Shown here: one piece after another, positions 1 through 9,153 of the stretch
Layout: each line of letters begins with the position of its first letter
How positions within the stretch are numbered: position 1 is the first letter of the stretch
Source: JAYFQE01 sp034927345
GTDB lineage: Bacteria; Bacillota; Clostridia; Saccharofermentanales; UBA5734
NCBI GenBank assembly: GCA_034927345.1
Contig: JAYFQE010000012.1
Location: forward strand, 1-64,000
Length of the DNA: 64,000 nt
Direction of reading: 5' to 3'
Translations under genes and position numbers: made by a program
The notes under the pieces: generated by a model
Told to the model about the DNA's origin: nothing
Seen by the model: only the letters and a program-made list of their open reading frames with translations
Databases searched by the model: none

Positions 1-83
1 AACAATTGGGCAAAATGCTGTGGTTGTAAACTCCAAAAAATCGTCTAGCGATAGGCAAATAAACCAATCCACAGCGTCTGCTC

Positions 84-139
84 GCATTATACAAACAACT
101 AATAAAGAAAGGGAAATATAATGCATTTGCATTATACAA
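84..139. repeat. Direct repeat GCATTATACAA upstream of the first gene
   Basis: The 11-base sequence GCATTATACAA occurs at 84-94 and again at 129-139, 45 bases apart, in the leader of the glycosidase gene that starts at 149. It could be a regulator site or chance. The rest of 1-148 shows no clear promoter, and whatever lies before base 1 is unknown. Confidence 0.4.
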
Positions 140-148
140 GGCAATTAT

Positions 149-2785
149 ATGAACCAGAAAATTGCGATCCTGTTTCAAAATCCGACGGCAGAAGGAAAAA
201 TATTAGTTTATCATGGTTCGCTGACCGGTTTAAATATCAACCCGGGTAAAACCGGTGAAAACGGTACTTTTAGTTCGGCAAACCGGACGTCAAGCCGTCT
301 GACTTTGACCGTCGGCGATGTCCGGAATGAAGCCGGCGCTTTTGCCACACGTATTTACGTGAAAACGGCGGAGTTTGGCTTTAGCTTTTTCTTGCGTGAT
401 GTTAACCGCGATTTCCCGATTTATATCCCTCAATATGGCGTTGTTGTAACCGATGCCGATGATCGGCGTTCCTTCGATCTTGTGGCGGGCAGCATTAAAA
501 CAAAAGGCGGCCAAAGCGAATTGCAGAAAATTGCTGCCGCGCCCGAAGAAAGCTTTGAACACTGTATAGCAGGCCTGCGGGAACTCCAATCGCCTACTTG
601 GCTCGGCATATCGCGCGATATCAGGATTTTTGAGGTTGGCATCCGGGATTATTGTGCAGAAACCTGGGATTGTGTATCGCCAAAATTCTTTTCCATCCCG
701 GAAAAATCGCCGGAATTGGGGGATGGGCCGGTAAAATATTGTTTTATGGCAGGGCGGGGCATCGGTTGTGAAAAGAACCTGGAAAGGAAACTGGAAGACG
801 GCGTGCTGCCGATCTTAAACGCAACCAGCCGCGACGGTGATGTCGTTTACCAAACACGCTATTTTGTGACACAGGAAGCAAGTCCTCTGGACCCGGAGCA
901 TGTCAGAGGGACCGACATGTATGTCGCCGATGTACATGGCGCCGGGCATATGCTGACCCCTGAACAACAAAAACATACGGACCTGCTGCTGGAACAAGAG
1001 ATACACCGGGATGAAGAAACGGTCATGTACATCCGGATTAACGTTGTCAACACCGGAGCCGTTCCTCGGTACAGTTTTGTTCGAATACCGGATCCGCTGT
1101 CTTTTCGGGAGTATGCCGGTTATCAATTCGAATTGCCACATTATGACGGAGAAACAGGATATGGCGTTCTTTCCAACGATAAAGTCTTCATGATTGCCAC
1201 GTTGGATGGCAGCCCGGTTCCGCAAGAAGAGATGTCGGTCTTGATTTTACCGGGTGAACAGAAAACTTATCTGTTCAAAATTCCACATGCTCCGATTAGC
1301 AAGGCCAGAGCAGAAGCCTTAGCTGCCCAGGATGCCGAACGGCGTTTTGCAGAATGTAAAAGATTTTGGCAAAGCAAGCTGATCGATGCTGCCCGGATAT
1401 CCGTACCGGAAACCCGGATTAACGATATGATTCGTGCCGGTCTGCTCCATATGGATTTAGCTTATTTCGGGCTGGAGCCAGATAAACCGGTTGTTCCCAT
1501 CGTTGGCGTATATACGGCCATCGGCTCGGAGAGCTCGCCGGGGATTCAATTCCTGGACGCCATGAATAAATGCCAGCTGGCAGAACGCGCTTTACAGTAC
1601 TTTGTCGAAAAGCAGCATGATGATGGATTTATTCAGAATTTCGGCGGATATATGCTGGAGACCGGTTTTGCTCTGTGGTCCATGGGCGAGCATTATCGAT
1701 ATGGCGCCGGGGTAAAATGGGCCGAATCGGTTGCCGATTGTGTGAAAAAAGCCTGCGAATATACGATTCGCTGGCGTGAAAGCAGCCTGGATGAATCGCT
1801 GCGGCTCAAGGGATATGGCATGATCGACGGCAAGGTTGCGGATCCCAATGACTTGTTTCATTCTTTCATGCTTAATTCAGGCGCATATGCCGGTTTTGTC
1901 GCTGCTGCCGATATTTTGGAAAAAGTTGATCCTAAAGCTTCGGTTAAATATCGCCTGATTGCCGAAACGCTTAAAACCGATATACGCGCCTCGCTTTTCG
2001 AAAGCATGGCACAGTCACCGGTTATTCCTTTGGGTAACGGCTGCTGGATTCCCGGCTGTGCGCCCTGGACCGAATATCCGGGTCCGCTGTCCCTTTATGC
2101 CGAGGGCGGTAAATGGTATTCTCATGCCACAAGCACCATACGCGACATCCTGGGTGTACAATACTTGATTTTACACGGAGTCGTCAATCCTCATGAACAG
2201 GCTGCCGATTTTATAGCCAACTATTTTGCCGAATTCCTTTGCCAGAGAAATGTTGCTTTTTCACAGCCCTATTACAGTCCCCATAGTTACAACAATCTCT
2301 GCCGCGGTGAGGTGAAAGCCTTCCTGAGTGAATTTTATAATGGCTTTGCCGCTCTGGCGGACAGAAACACCTATTCTTTCTGGGAACATTTTTTCCATGC
2401 CAGTCCGCATAAACTGCATGAAGAAACCTGGTTCCTGATGCGCTGCCGCTGGATGCTCTATCTTGAAGACGGACAGACCTTGAAATTGCTGCCTGGCGTG
2501 CCGCGCGGCTGGCTTAAAGACGGCCAGTCAATATCGGCGGAAGGCGTCAGAACATGTTTTGGCCGGTTGAGCTTTCATGTCGAATCCCAATTGGCAGCCG
2601 GCAGAATAAGGGTCTCTGTTCACATGGAGGGAGATCATTTGCCGGAGAAATTACTGGTCAGAATACCGCATCCTTGTGAAGGCGCCCGGGCAACCGCGGT
2701 TAGCGCCGGCCAATATGATGAAAAAACAGAAACGGTCAAAGTGACTCCATTCAAGGGCGATGCATCTTTTGAAGTCATTTTCTAA
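149..2785 (+). CDS. Putative six-hairpin (alpha/alpha)6-type glycoside hydrolase
   Basis: This 878-residue protein probably cleaves an oligosaccharide in the cytoplasm, since no signal peptide or membrane segment is visible. The first 400 or so residues look beta-rich. From about residue 425 the sequence becomes helical and rich in aromatic and acidic residues (for example IGSESSPGIQFLDA and QHDDGFIQNFGG), as in the catalytic toroid of six-hairpin glycosidases such as alpha-rhamnosidase-like enzymes. A short beta-rich tail closes the protein. The start has AAGG seven bases upstream. A GH36-like gene follows after 39 bases, so the two are probably co-transcribed. I cannot assign a family number or substrate; the general glycosidase call is moderate. 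Confidence 0.6.
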   Translation: MNQKIAILFQNPTAEGKILVYHGSLTGLNINPGKTGENGTFSSANRTSSRLTLTVGDVRNEAGAFATRIYVKTAEFGFSFFLRDVNRDFPIYIPQYGVVVTDADDRRSFDLVAGSIKTKGGQSELQKIAAAPEESFEHCIAGLRELQSPTWLGISRDIRIFEVGIRDYCAETWDCVSPKFFSIPEKSPELGDGPVKYCFMAGRGIGCEKNLERKLEDGVLPILNATSRDGDVVYQTRYFVTQEASPLDPEHVRGTDMYVADVHGAGHMLTPEQQKHTDLLLEQEIHRDEETVMYIRINVVNTGAVPRYSFVRIPDPLSFREYAGYQFELPHYDGETGYGVLSNDKVFMIATLDGSPVPQEEMSVLILPGEQKTYLFKIPHAPISKARAEALAAQDAERRFAECKRFWQSKLIDAARISVPETRINDMIRAGLLHMDLAYFGLEPDKPVVPIVGVYTAIGSESSPGIQFLDAMNKCQLAERALQYFVEKQHDDGFIQNFGGYMLETGFALWSMGEHYRYGAGVKWAESVADCVKKACEYTIRWRESSLDESLRLKGYGMIDGKVADPNDLFHSFMLNSGAYAGFVAAADILEKVDPKASVKYRLIAETLKTDIRASLFESMAQSPVIPLGNGCWIPGCAPWTEYPGPLSLYAEGGKWYSHATSTIRDILGVQYLILHGVVNPHEQAADFIANYFAEFLCQRNVAFSQPYYSPHSYNNLCRGEVKAFLSEFYNGFAALADRNTYSFWEHFFHASPHKLHEETWFLMRCRWMLYLEDGQTLKLLPGVPRGWLKDGQSISAEGVRTCFGRLSFHVESQLAAGRIRVSVHMEGDHLPEKLLVRIPHPCEGARATAVSAGQYDEKTETVKVTPFKGDASFEVIF

Positions 2786-2824
2786 AGGATTACAGACATA
2801 AATCGTTGCCCGGGAGGATGCTAT

Positions 2825-4696
2825 ATGGAACGATCTATCCGTCCTTTACAACAAAATCTGAAGATCGACATATCTGTGAGCGGCGGCAATCGTGCTGATC
2901 TGTATCCTCTTGAAGTGAGAGACATGAATTTAGCGGCTGCAGACGGCGAGGCTAGAATAATAACATACTCGCCGTCGCTGCCGCCGGACTTTGCAGGTAA
3001 AATCGACGCGACTATTACAGCCACCTTTCCGATGGCTGGAATATCCAGAATTCTCCTGTCGTCTGATTTCAGCGCATCGACCCGGCTGGGCCTTCAATAT
3101 CAAAGCCATTTGCAGACCTATGCCATGGGGTTTGAACCCTATGCGATATTTTTAGATAGTGCCGGTAAAAATCTTTGCTTTATCGGTGTCGATCATCTGG
3201 AATATGCAAGTGAAATCGATGCCGATAGCGCGGGCCCTTCAGCCGAAGCAACAACAGCGGAAGCTTGTGCCCGGATAATGATCCGGCGAAGTATTTACCC
3301 GGCTGCCGCTGAACCGAATTTAACAGTCAAGCCGTTGGAAGAACAAATTTATATTGAGACAACAAATGACGAGCCTCATGAAGTGATCGGCCGCTATTTC
3401 GCCTGGCTGGGCCGAAAATATTCCGCCGGCGTGAATATCCCCGCGTGGGGAGATGAGGTACAATGGCATTCCTGGTATGCCTTTAACAGTAAAATAGATG
3501 AATCAATAATCAAAGAACAAGCAGAGCTTGCGTATCATCTGGGCATACGGCGAATACATATTGATTATGGATGGGATGCTGATCCGGATAATCCGGAAAA
3601 TACCGGGAACAACCAGTTTAATTTAAGTCGGTTCCCCAATAATCGGGCGATGATTAATCAGATGCATCAGCGCGGGCAAAAGGTCTCGTTGCGCTGGACT
3701 CCGTTTATGCTGCATCCCGGCAATCAGCTGGGGCAAAAATTGTTGCCTATGCAAATTATGCCGCGTCCGCAAAATCCATATGGCAGTTATTTTTATCCAT
3801 GTCCTTGCTGTCAGGAAACGGAAGACTGTCTGGTTGAAGAAGCAGTTAGAATTGTCAAGGAATATGATATCGACGAGCTATGGTTTGATATGATGGATGA
3901 TTTTCCGGAGCTTTATGAGCCGTGCTCGGCCGGACATGTCCATCGGCCGGGAACACCGGGCGAGAATGTGATCAGAATCCTGCAAAGCATATCGACGGCG
4001 CTCAAAAAAATTAAACCGGACATAGGCCTGTCATACAGGCGGCAGGAAGCAAACCCGGTCACGAGACAGTTTATGACCCACATATGGCCGCATGACCGTT
4101 ATCATGATTATATCGGCAACCTGCGGGAGTGCCTGCTGATCAGAAAGATGGCCCGGGGCGTGTGGGTGCATAATGTGTGCATGTGCTGGAACAAACAGGA
4201 ACGTCCTGAGATTGTGGCCAGACATATGCTGACGATGATATTTGGCGGGATACCGGCTATTTCAGTCGATTTAGCCAAACAAACCCCGGATAATATAGCT
4301 GTAATAAAAACCTATATCAATTTATACCAGGAAAATAAACACTGGCTGAATACGGCAGAACGGATTATCTTGTGTCCCGAAGACTCGGTAAGAGCGATCA
4401 GGCTGGATCATGAGCAAGAATGCTGGATCCTGTGTACAGCAACAGCGCCCGGATGGATTGAAATTCCCGAACAAACCCGTTTTATACGCATTTTTATAAC
4501 ATCGGCGAACAGGGTCGGCAAATTATTGCAACCGATAAGCGGTCGCTTGAATAGCAGTGAATGGAATGGCGTTGTTCGAGATTGCACCATGAACGTCGTA
4601 GGATCTGTAAAATTGGAGATGGTTAACCGCGGAATTTATGTGATGGCTGAAGGAAATCCGCTTTTTTGTATTGATCTTGTGCGGAAGCCGGTGTAA
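2825..4696 (+). CDS. Putative alpha-galactosidase-like glycoside hydrolase (GH36/GH27-type TIM barrel)
   Basis: This 623-residue protein has an N-terminal beta-sandwich-like region of about 210 residues. A TIM barrel follows, opening with WHSWYAFNSKIDES and then HIDYGWDADPDNPEN, the pattern of retaining alpha-galactosidases of clan GH-D. The likely nucleophile is Asp355 in LWFDMMDDF. A small beta domain ends the chain. No signal peptide is seen, so it should act on imported sugars. It starts after a GGGAGGATGCTAT leader and sits 39 bases behind the other glycosidase gene. A different alpha-glycosidase specificity within the same clan is possible. Confidence 0.68.
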   Translation: MERSIRPLQQNLKIDISVSGGNRADLYPLEVRDMNLAAADGEARIITYSPSLPPDFAGKIDATITATFPMAGISRILLSSDFSASTRLGLQYQSHLQTYAMGFEPYAIFLDSAGKNLCFIGVDHLEYASEIDADSAGPSAEATTAEACARIMIRRSIYPAAAEPNLTVKPLEEQIYIETTNDEPHEVIGRYFAWLGRKYSAGVNIPAWGDEVQWHSWYAFNSKIDESIIKEQAELAYHLGIRRIHIDYGWDADPDNPENTGNNQFNLSRFPNNRAMINQMHQRGQKVSLRWTPFMLHPGNQLGQKLLPMQIMPRPQNPYGSYFYPCPCCQETEDCLVEEAVRIVKEYDIDELWFDMMDDFPELYEPCSAGHVHRPGTPGENVIRILQSISTALKKIKPDIGLSYRRQEANPVTRQFMTHIWPHDRYHDYIGNLRECLLIRKMARGVWVHNVCMCWNKQERPEIVARHMLTMIFGGIPAISVDLAKQTPDNIAVIKTYINLYQENKHWLNTAERIILCPEDSVRAIRLDHEQECWILCTATAPGWIEIPEQTRFIRIFITSANRVGKLLQPISGRLNSSEWNGVVRDCTMNVVGSVKLEMVNRGIYVMAEGNPLFCIDLVRKPV

Positions 4697-4938
4697 GCCG
4701 GCCGGATTGCGCCCGTATGCGGCACAGTATTCACTTTATCCTTTTATATTCAATATAAGCAATTATGAAAATCACATAAAAATATCTTTTCCACTCATTA
4801 GAAAAATATGAGTATGTCCTTATAATGGCTAATTATCAATGTTTTTACAACTAATGCGGTAAAACAAACATCCTTGACAAGCGTACGATGCTTATCTATA
4901 ATCAATATAAAAGGTTTTAGTATAAGGAGGTTGAAATT
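4697..4938. other. Intergenic region between glycosidase pair and LmbE-type gene
   Basis: The first part holds only a small GC-rich inverted sequence right after the stop codon. The middle is AT-rich without a gene. The last 65 bases carry the consensus promoter and the strong ribosome binding site of the next gene. Confidence 0.6.
4874..4902 (+). promoter_or_regulatory. Consensus sigma-A promoter for the LmbE-type gene
   Basis: TTGACA at 4874-4879 and TATAAT at 4897-4902 are separated by exactly 17 bases, a perfect match to the vegetative consensus. The start codon at 4939 follows a TAAGGAGGT ribosome binding site. This predicts strong transcription unless a repressor intervenes. Confidence 0.85.
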
Positions 4939-5661
4939 ATGAATATTCTGGCGGTTGGTGCTCATCCCGACGACGTCGAAACTTGCTGTGCCGGAACGCT
5001 GGCTAAATATGCCAGTCAAGGCCACAAAGTCTTTATGGCGACTGCAACGAACGGCAATGTCGGTTCGACAAAGCACACCATGGAAGAGATTGCGGCTGTC
5101 CGTAAAGCTGAAGCAGCCCGCAGCGCGGCTTTAATCGGCGCCGAATATATCTGTCTTGATTATGATGACGAAATGTTCTTCGAGAGCCGGGAGGCAAGAA
5201 TCAAGTTTATTGATTTGGTGCGTTATTGCCAGGCTGATATCATCCTGACCCATAATCCGCAGGATTATCTGCCCGACCATGAACTGACCTCTAAAATCAT
5301 CAATGATATTGCCGTAATGATCCCCATCGACCATATAAAAACGCCGAACCGGCCTAATAAAAAAATACCTCAGATTTACTATTTCGAACCGGCGCTCGGT
5401 TTGGGATTTGTTCCAACCGAGTATGTCGACATTACGCCTTTCTTTGACATAAAAATGAAAATGCTTGCCTGTCATGAGAGCCAGATTCAATGGCTTAAAG
5501 ACAATCTGCAGGACTGCGACAGCCAGGGCGAGGCCGGCCTTTTCCGGGATCCGTCGATCACCGCCCAATACCGGGGCATGCAGTGCGGCGTCAAATATGC
5601 CGAAGCTTTTGTACGGGCGATTAAAGCGCATCGGGTCACGCCGGAACGGCTGCTGCCCTGA
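4939..5661 (+). CDS. LmbE/PIG-L family Zn-dependent N-deacetylase
   Basis: The 240-residue protein belongs to the LmbE-like (PIG-L) family, whose members remove acetyl groups from N-acetylated sugars, for example GlcNAc conjugates (MshB, BshB, chitobiose deacetylases). The zinc and catalytic motif AHPDDVE is at residues 8-14 (His9, Asp11, Asp12), and a second metal-ligand region DYLPDHE lies near residue 113. No signal peptide is present. It has its own consensus promoter and a near-perfect AAGGAGGT site. The next operon, with an aminotransferase and sugar isomerases, starts 210 bases downstream, so an N-acetyl amino sugar is a reasonable substrate. The exact substrate is unknown. Confidence 0.85.
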   Translation: MNILAVGAHPDDVETCCAGTLAKYASQGHKVFMATATNGNVGSTKHTMEEIAAVRKAEAARSAALIGAEYICLDYDDEMFFESREARIKFIDLVRYCQADIILTHNPQDYLPDHELTSKIINDIAVMIPIDHIKTPNRPNKKIPQIYYFEPALGLGFVPTEYVDITPFFDIKMKMLACHESQIQWLKDNLQDCDSQGEAGLFRDPSITAQYRGMQCGVKYAEAFVRAIKAHRVTPERLLP

Positions 5662-5673
5662 CAGGGTCATCGG

Positions 5674-5759
5674 TTCCGGCAGCGAGCTTGGCGTTTGACG
5701 CTGCTCGTCCGGAATGGACGGCGCGCAGATGACTTTTCATCACTTGACGCAGAAAAGTC
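5674..5759. terminator. Hairpins after the LmbE-type gene
   Basis: TTCCGG and CGAGC (5674-5687) pair with GCTCG and CCGGAA (5703-5714). A second 8-base stem, GACTTTTC/GAAAAGTC, spans 5731-5759. Neither has a clean T-tract, so this is a weak or factor-dependent terminator candidate. Confidence 0.4.
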
Positions 5760-5789
5760 CGGTAAAAACTTAAACGTTTTGTAAACATA

Positions 5790-5818
5790 TTGACAATATA
5801 GTTCAGATCATTTATTAT
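5790..5818 (+). promoter_or_regulatory. Sigma-A promoter of the aminotransferase operon
   Basis: TTGACA at 5790-5795 and TATTAT at 5813-5818 have a 17-base spacer. They lie 54 bases before the start codon of the DegT-type gene, and an inverted repeat begins just after the -10 box. Confidence 0.8.
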
Positions 5819-5823
5819 TTAGA

Positions 5824-5849
5824 TGCAAAACGATTTATATCGTTTGGCA
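5824..5849. promoter_or_regulatory. Operator candidate AAACGAT-N4-ATCGTTT
   Basis: The core AAACGATTTATATCGTTT (5828-5845) is a perfect inverted repeat with 7-base arms. The arms extend to 11 bases with one mismatch. It lies immediately downstream of the -10 box, where a bound repressor would block initiation. No regulator gene is adjacent; the LacI proteins at 36621 or 50697 are candidates. Confidence 0.6.
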
Positions 5850-5871
5850 TCATGATCAAGGAGGAACGATC

Positions 5872-7152
5872 ATGAAAGATCAGCTGGCCCTTTATGGTGG
5901 GCCCAAGACGAAGACAACCCCGAATTTACCGATGTATCCAGGCGGTATGGAGATTGGGGAAGAAGAACGCAGACAAGTCCTTGAGGTGCTCGACCGCAAG
6001 TATTTGTTCCGTTACTATGGACCGGATCAATATCCGTCCAAAGTACGGGAATTCGAAGAGCGTTTTGCCGTCCGGATGAATGCGAAGCATTGTCTGGCGG
6101 TTAATTCCTGCACATCGGCGCTGATTGCTTCGCTGATTGCCTGCGGCATTGGCCCGGGAGATGAAGTCATTGTGACCGGCTATACTTTTTTTGCCTCCTG
6201 CGCGGCGATTGTCGCGGCGAAAGCCATACCGGTCATTGCTGAGATCGACGAAACCCTGACGATCGATCCTGAGGATATCGAGAAGAAAATCACGCCTTCA
6301 ACGCGGGCGCTGCTGATCGTTCATATGCGCGGTGTTCCCTGCGATATGGATCGGATCATGGCCATTGCCCGGAAGAACAAGCTCCGGGTCATTGAAGATG
6401 TCGCGCAAGCCTGCGGCGGCACTTATCACGGGAAAGCACTCGGGACCTTCGGCGATTGCGGCTGTTTCTCTTTTCAATTCCACAAGATCATCACGGCCGG
6501 CGAAGGCGGCGCGATCATCACGAATGATGATCTTTTGTATGACCGCTGCATGGGCTATCACGACACGGCTGCCTGTTGGAGGCCGGACCGTTTTGCTGAG
6601 CAGCGGTATGACGGCGAATTATTTTGCGGGGTCAACTATCGGATGAGCGAATTGACCGGCGCCGTCATGCTGGCGCAGCTCGACCGTCTTGACGATTTGC
6701 TGGCGCGGATGCGTCATGCGCAGGAGCGGATTGCCTCCGGTATCCGGAACACGCCGGGACTTCGGCTGCGTCCGGTTTATGATCCGGAAGGCGACGTCGC
6801 CGTCTGCCTGATGTTTTATCTGAACGATAGCGGTAAAGTTGCCGAATTCACCCGCGCTTTACAAGCCGAAGGCGTGTCTGCCGGCAGTGTCTATAATGCC
6901 AGCATACCGGACTGGCATATTTACAAGCACTGGAAGCATGTAATCGGCCAGATGACGCCGACCACAATCAAGTGCCCCTGGAGCTGCCCTTATCATCAGG
7001 GCGAGCCGGTCGAATATACCGCGGACATGAATCCCAAGACGCTCGAATATCTGAGCCGGGCGGTTACGCTGGATATTCCGCCGCAAATGTCTGATGAAGA
7101 CTGTGATTTGATTGCAGCGGCCATCAATAAGGTCGCGGCTGTGCTGGCCTGA
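5872..7152 (+). CDS. DegT/DnrJ/EryC1/StrS family PLP-dependent sugar aminotransferase
   Basis: The 426-residue protein is a full-length DegT-family enzyme, which transfers an amino group between glutamate and a keto-sugar using pyridoxal phosphate. The PLP lysine lies in FSFQFHKIITAGEGG. The small-domain motif NSCTSAL near residue 80 and PGDEVIVTGYTFFAS near residue 99 are typical. It starts at ATG after AAGGAGGAACGATC and leads an operon with a TIM-barrel isomerase, a Gfo/Idh enzyme and a xylose isomerase-like gene. A Gfo/Idh dehydrogenase could make the keto-sugar it uses. The direction, amino sugar synthesis or breakdown, cannot be read from the sequence; the catabolic context favours breakdown. 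Confidence 0.85.
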   Translation: MKDQLALYGGPKTKTTPNLPMYPGGMEIGEEERRQVLEVLDRKYLFRYYGPDQYPSKVREFEERFAVRMNAKHCLAVNSCTSALIASLIACGIGPGDEVIVTGYTFFASCAAIVAAKAIPVIAEIDETLTIDPEDIEKKITPSTRALLIVHMRGVPCDMDRIMAIARKNKLRVIEDVAQACGGTYHGKALGTFGDCGCFSFQFHKIITAGEGGAIITNDDLLYDRCMGYHDTAACWRPDRFAEQRYDGELFCGVNYRMSELTGAVMLAQLDRLDDLLARMRHAQERIASGIRNTPGLRLRPVYDPEGDVAVCLMFYLNDSGKVAEFTRALQAEGVSAGSVYNASIPDWHIYKHWKHVIGQMTPTTIKCPWSCPYHQGEPVEYTADMNPKTLEYLSRAVTLDIPPQMSDEDCDLIAAAINKVAAVLA

Positions 7153-7167
7153 TCGGAGGAAGAGGAT

Positions 7168-7926
7168 ATGGCGAAGATATCTCTATGCATAGAGCCGGTT
7201 CTGACGGAATATGCTTTGGAAGACCGGATCCGGATTGCCGGCGAAACCGGCTTCAAAGCCGTGGAATTCTGGGACCCGGCCGGCCGAGACTTATCGCGGC
7301 TGGCATCGGCCGCCGCGGCAAGCGGAGTCCGGATTGCCGGCTGCACCCTGAACCAGGCCTGGACTTGCAGAATGGATCAGTCCGCAGATCAGGTCGTCGC
7401 GAATGTCAGGCGTTCGATTGAGATGGCCGGGGAGTTAGGCTGTCCGACGATGATCGGTTTGGCCGGCGATCTTACCGGCCGGACAGACACGCAGAAGAAT
7501 ATTTTGATCGAAAACCTGAAGCGCGTCGCCGACTTGTTTGTTCAGGCCGACCTGACCCTGGTTCTGGAAGCCTTGAATTCCTATGTCGATCATAAAGGTT
7601 ATTATCTGGATTCGTCTTTGGTGGCCTTTGAAATTGCCAAATGCGTCAACTGTCCAAACATCCGCATGCTCTTCGATGTTTATCATATGCAGATTATGGA
7701 AGGCAATATCATAAGCCATATCCGTGAGAATATCGACTGGATCGGCCATTTCCATACCGCCGGCGTTCCCGGGCGGCATGAACCGATGGACGGCGAAAAC
7801 AATTATCCCTATATCCTGAGTCAGATTGACGCGCTTGGCTATGACCGCTATGTCGGCCTGGAATATTGGCCGACTTATGATCATCGGCAGTCGATAGCGG
7901 ATTGCCTGGCACATATGACCGTCTGA
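7168..7926 (+). CDS. Sugar isomerase/epimerase, hydroxypyruvate isomerase-like TIM barrel
   Basis: The 252-residue protein belongs to the AP-endonuclease-2/xylose isomerase-like TIM-barrel superfamily. Likely divalent metal ligands are the Glu in LVLEALNSYVDHKGYY, the Asp and His in MLFDVYHMQIMEG, His in HFHTAGVPGRHE and Glu in VGLEYWPT. These motifs match hydroxypyruvate isomerase (Hyi)-type and ketose 3-epimerase-type enzymes. It begins 15 bases after the aminotransferase stop behind GGAGGAAGAGGAT, so the genes are tightly linked. Substrate unknown. Confidence 0.8.
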   Translation: MAKISLCIEPVLTEYALEDRIRIAGETGFKAVEFWDPAGRDLSRLASAAAASGVRIAGCTLNQAWTCRMDQSADQVVANVRRSIEMAGELGCPTMIGLAGDLTGRTDTQKNILIENLKRVADLFVQADLTLVLEALNSYVDHKGYYLDSSLVAFEIAKCVNCPNIRMLFDVYHMQIMEGNIISHIRENIDWIGHFHTAGVPGRHEPMDGENNYPYILSQIDALGYDRYVGLEYWPTYDHRQSIADCLAHMTV

Positions 7927-7947
7927 CAACGAGGATCCGTAAACCAG

Positions 7948-7961
7948 CAGTTTGTAAACTG
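7948..7961. repeat. Small inverted repeat CAGTTT-GT-AAACTG
   Basis: A 6-base-arm inverted repeat lies in the 59-base gap between the isomerase gene and the following Gfo/Idh gene. It may be a weak RNA hairpin or chance. Confidence 0.3.
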
Positions 7962-7985
7962 AATATAAATCGGAGGCATAACAAG

Positions 7986-9140
7986 ATGAAGACCATGAAA
8001 GCAGGCATAATCGGCACCGGGTATATCGGAGTCAGCCACATCGAAGCGATCCGGCGGATCGGCTTTGCCGAGCTGGTTGCGGTGGCCGACGCCAATGGCG
8101 CCCTGGCGCGGAAAAAGGCGGATGAATACTGCATCCCGCGTTGTTATGAAACCATCGACGAACTGCTGGCTGATCCGGATATCCAGGTCATCCACAACTG
8201 TACGCCCAACAACCTGCACGCCCGCATCAATGAACAGGTCATACGTTCCGGTAAACATTTGTTTTCGGAAAAACCGCTGGCCCGCAACAGTGAGGAAACA
8301 ACGGGACTTCTTGCCTGCCTGGCAGAGCACCCGGACATCGTGGCCGCGGTCAATTTCAATTACCGTATGAATCCGCTGGTCCAGGAAATCCGCAGTCGGA
8401 TTGAAAAAGGCGAGATCGGCAAAGTAACGCTGGTTCACGGCAGTTACCTTCAGGATTGGCTGCTTTACGACACGGATTATAACTGGCGGCTGGAACCGGA
8501 GATCTGCGGGATCTCGCGCTGCATTGCCGATATCGGATCGCACTGGATGGACGCGGTGCAGCATGTTACCGGAGCCCGGATCACGGAAGTCTGCGCCGAT
8601 TTGGTGACGGTGATACCGGTACGTAAGAAACCGACGACGCAAGTCGAGACCTTTTCAATCAATAAAGCGGCTTCTTACGAAGAAAAACCGATCGTCACGG
8701 AAGATTACGGAGCCGTAATGTTCAAGATGGACAACGGAGCGCACGGGGTGTTCTGCGCTTCGGAAGTCAGCGCCGGACACGGCTGCGCGCTGAGTTTCGA
8801 AATCGACGGCAGTAAGGCGTCGCTGCAATGGAACCAGCAGACGGCGGATCAGATGTGGATGGGATTCCGCGACCAGGACAACCTGTGTGTGATGCGCAAT
8901 CCCAATAATCTCTCGCCTGAAGCCCGGGCACACTCCTATTTGGCCAAAGGGCATCCGGAAGGCTGGAATGATGCTTTCAAAAATAATATATCCGATTTCT
9001 ACCGGTATATCCGGGACGGCAAGCGTCTGGGCACAGATCCCTGCACATTTGCCACATTCCAGGATGCCGATTATATTATCCGCCTGACCGAAGCTATCGT
9101 TGAAAGCCATAAAACCCGCCAATGGATTTCCCTAATTTAA
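7986..9140 (+). CDS. Gfo/Idh/MocA family NAD(P)-dependent sugar oxidoreductase
   Basis: The protein has 384 residues from the ATG at 7986, which follows a GGAGG site and fits the family better than upstream in-frame starts. Residues 1-30 form a Rossmann nucleotide-binding motif (GIIGTGYIGVSH). The family motif EKP is in LFSEKPLARN, with the active-site Lys, and GSHWMDAVQHV supplies the conserved His and Asp of the C-terminal domain. The likely reaction is NAD-dependent oxidation of a sugar hydroxyl. It sits between an isomerase and a xylose isomerase-like gene in the aminotransferase operon and may supply a keto-sugar to the DegT enzyme. Confidence 0.88.
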   Translation: MKTMKAGIIGTGYIGVSHIEAIRRIGFAELVAVADANGALARKKADEYCIPRCYETIDELLADPDIQVIHNCTPNNLHARINEQVIRSGKHLFSEKPLARNSEETTGLLACLAEHPDIVAAVNFNYRMNPLVQEIRSRIEKGEIGKVTLVHGSYLQDWLLYDTDYNWRLEPEICGISRCIADIGSHWMDAVQHVTGARITEVCADLVTVIPVRKKPTTQVETFSINKAASYEEKPIVTEDYGAVMFKMDNGAHGVFCASEVSAGHGCALSFEIDGSKASLQWNQQTADQMWMGFRDQDNLCVMRNPNNLSPEARAHSYLAKGHPEGWNDAFKNNISDFYRYIRDGKRLGTDPCTFATFQDADYIIRLTEAIVESHKTRQWISLI

Positions 9141-9153
9141 GGAGGTAAGCCCT

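Noticed and set aside
121..253. Alternative 43-codon frame beginning MHLHYTRQLYEP ahead of the glycosidase gene
   Set aside because: It has a purine-rich leader but ends early and overlaps the start of the glycosidase in another frame; no evidence that it is translated.
5768..5785. cre-like AAACGTTTTGTAAAC near the aminotransferase promoter
   Set aside because: Too many mismatches to the catabolite operator consensus.
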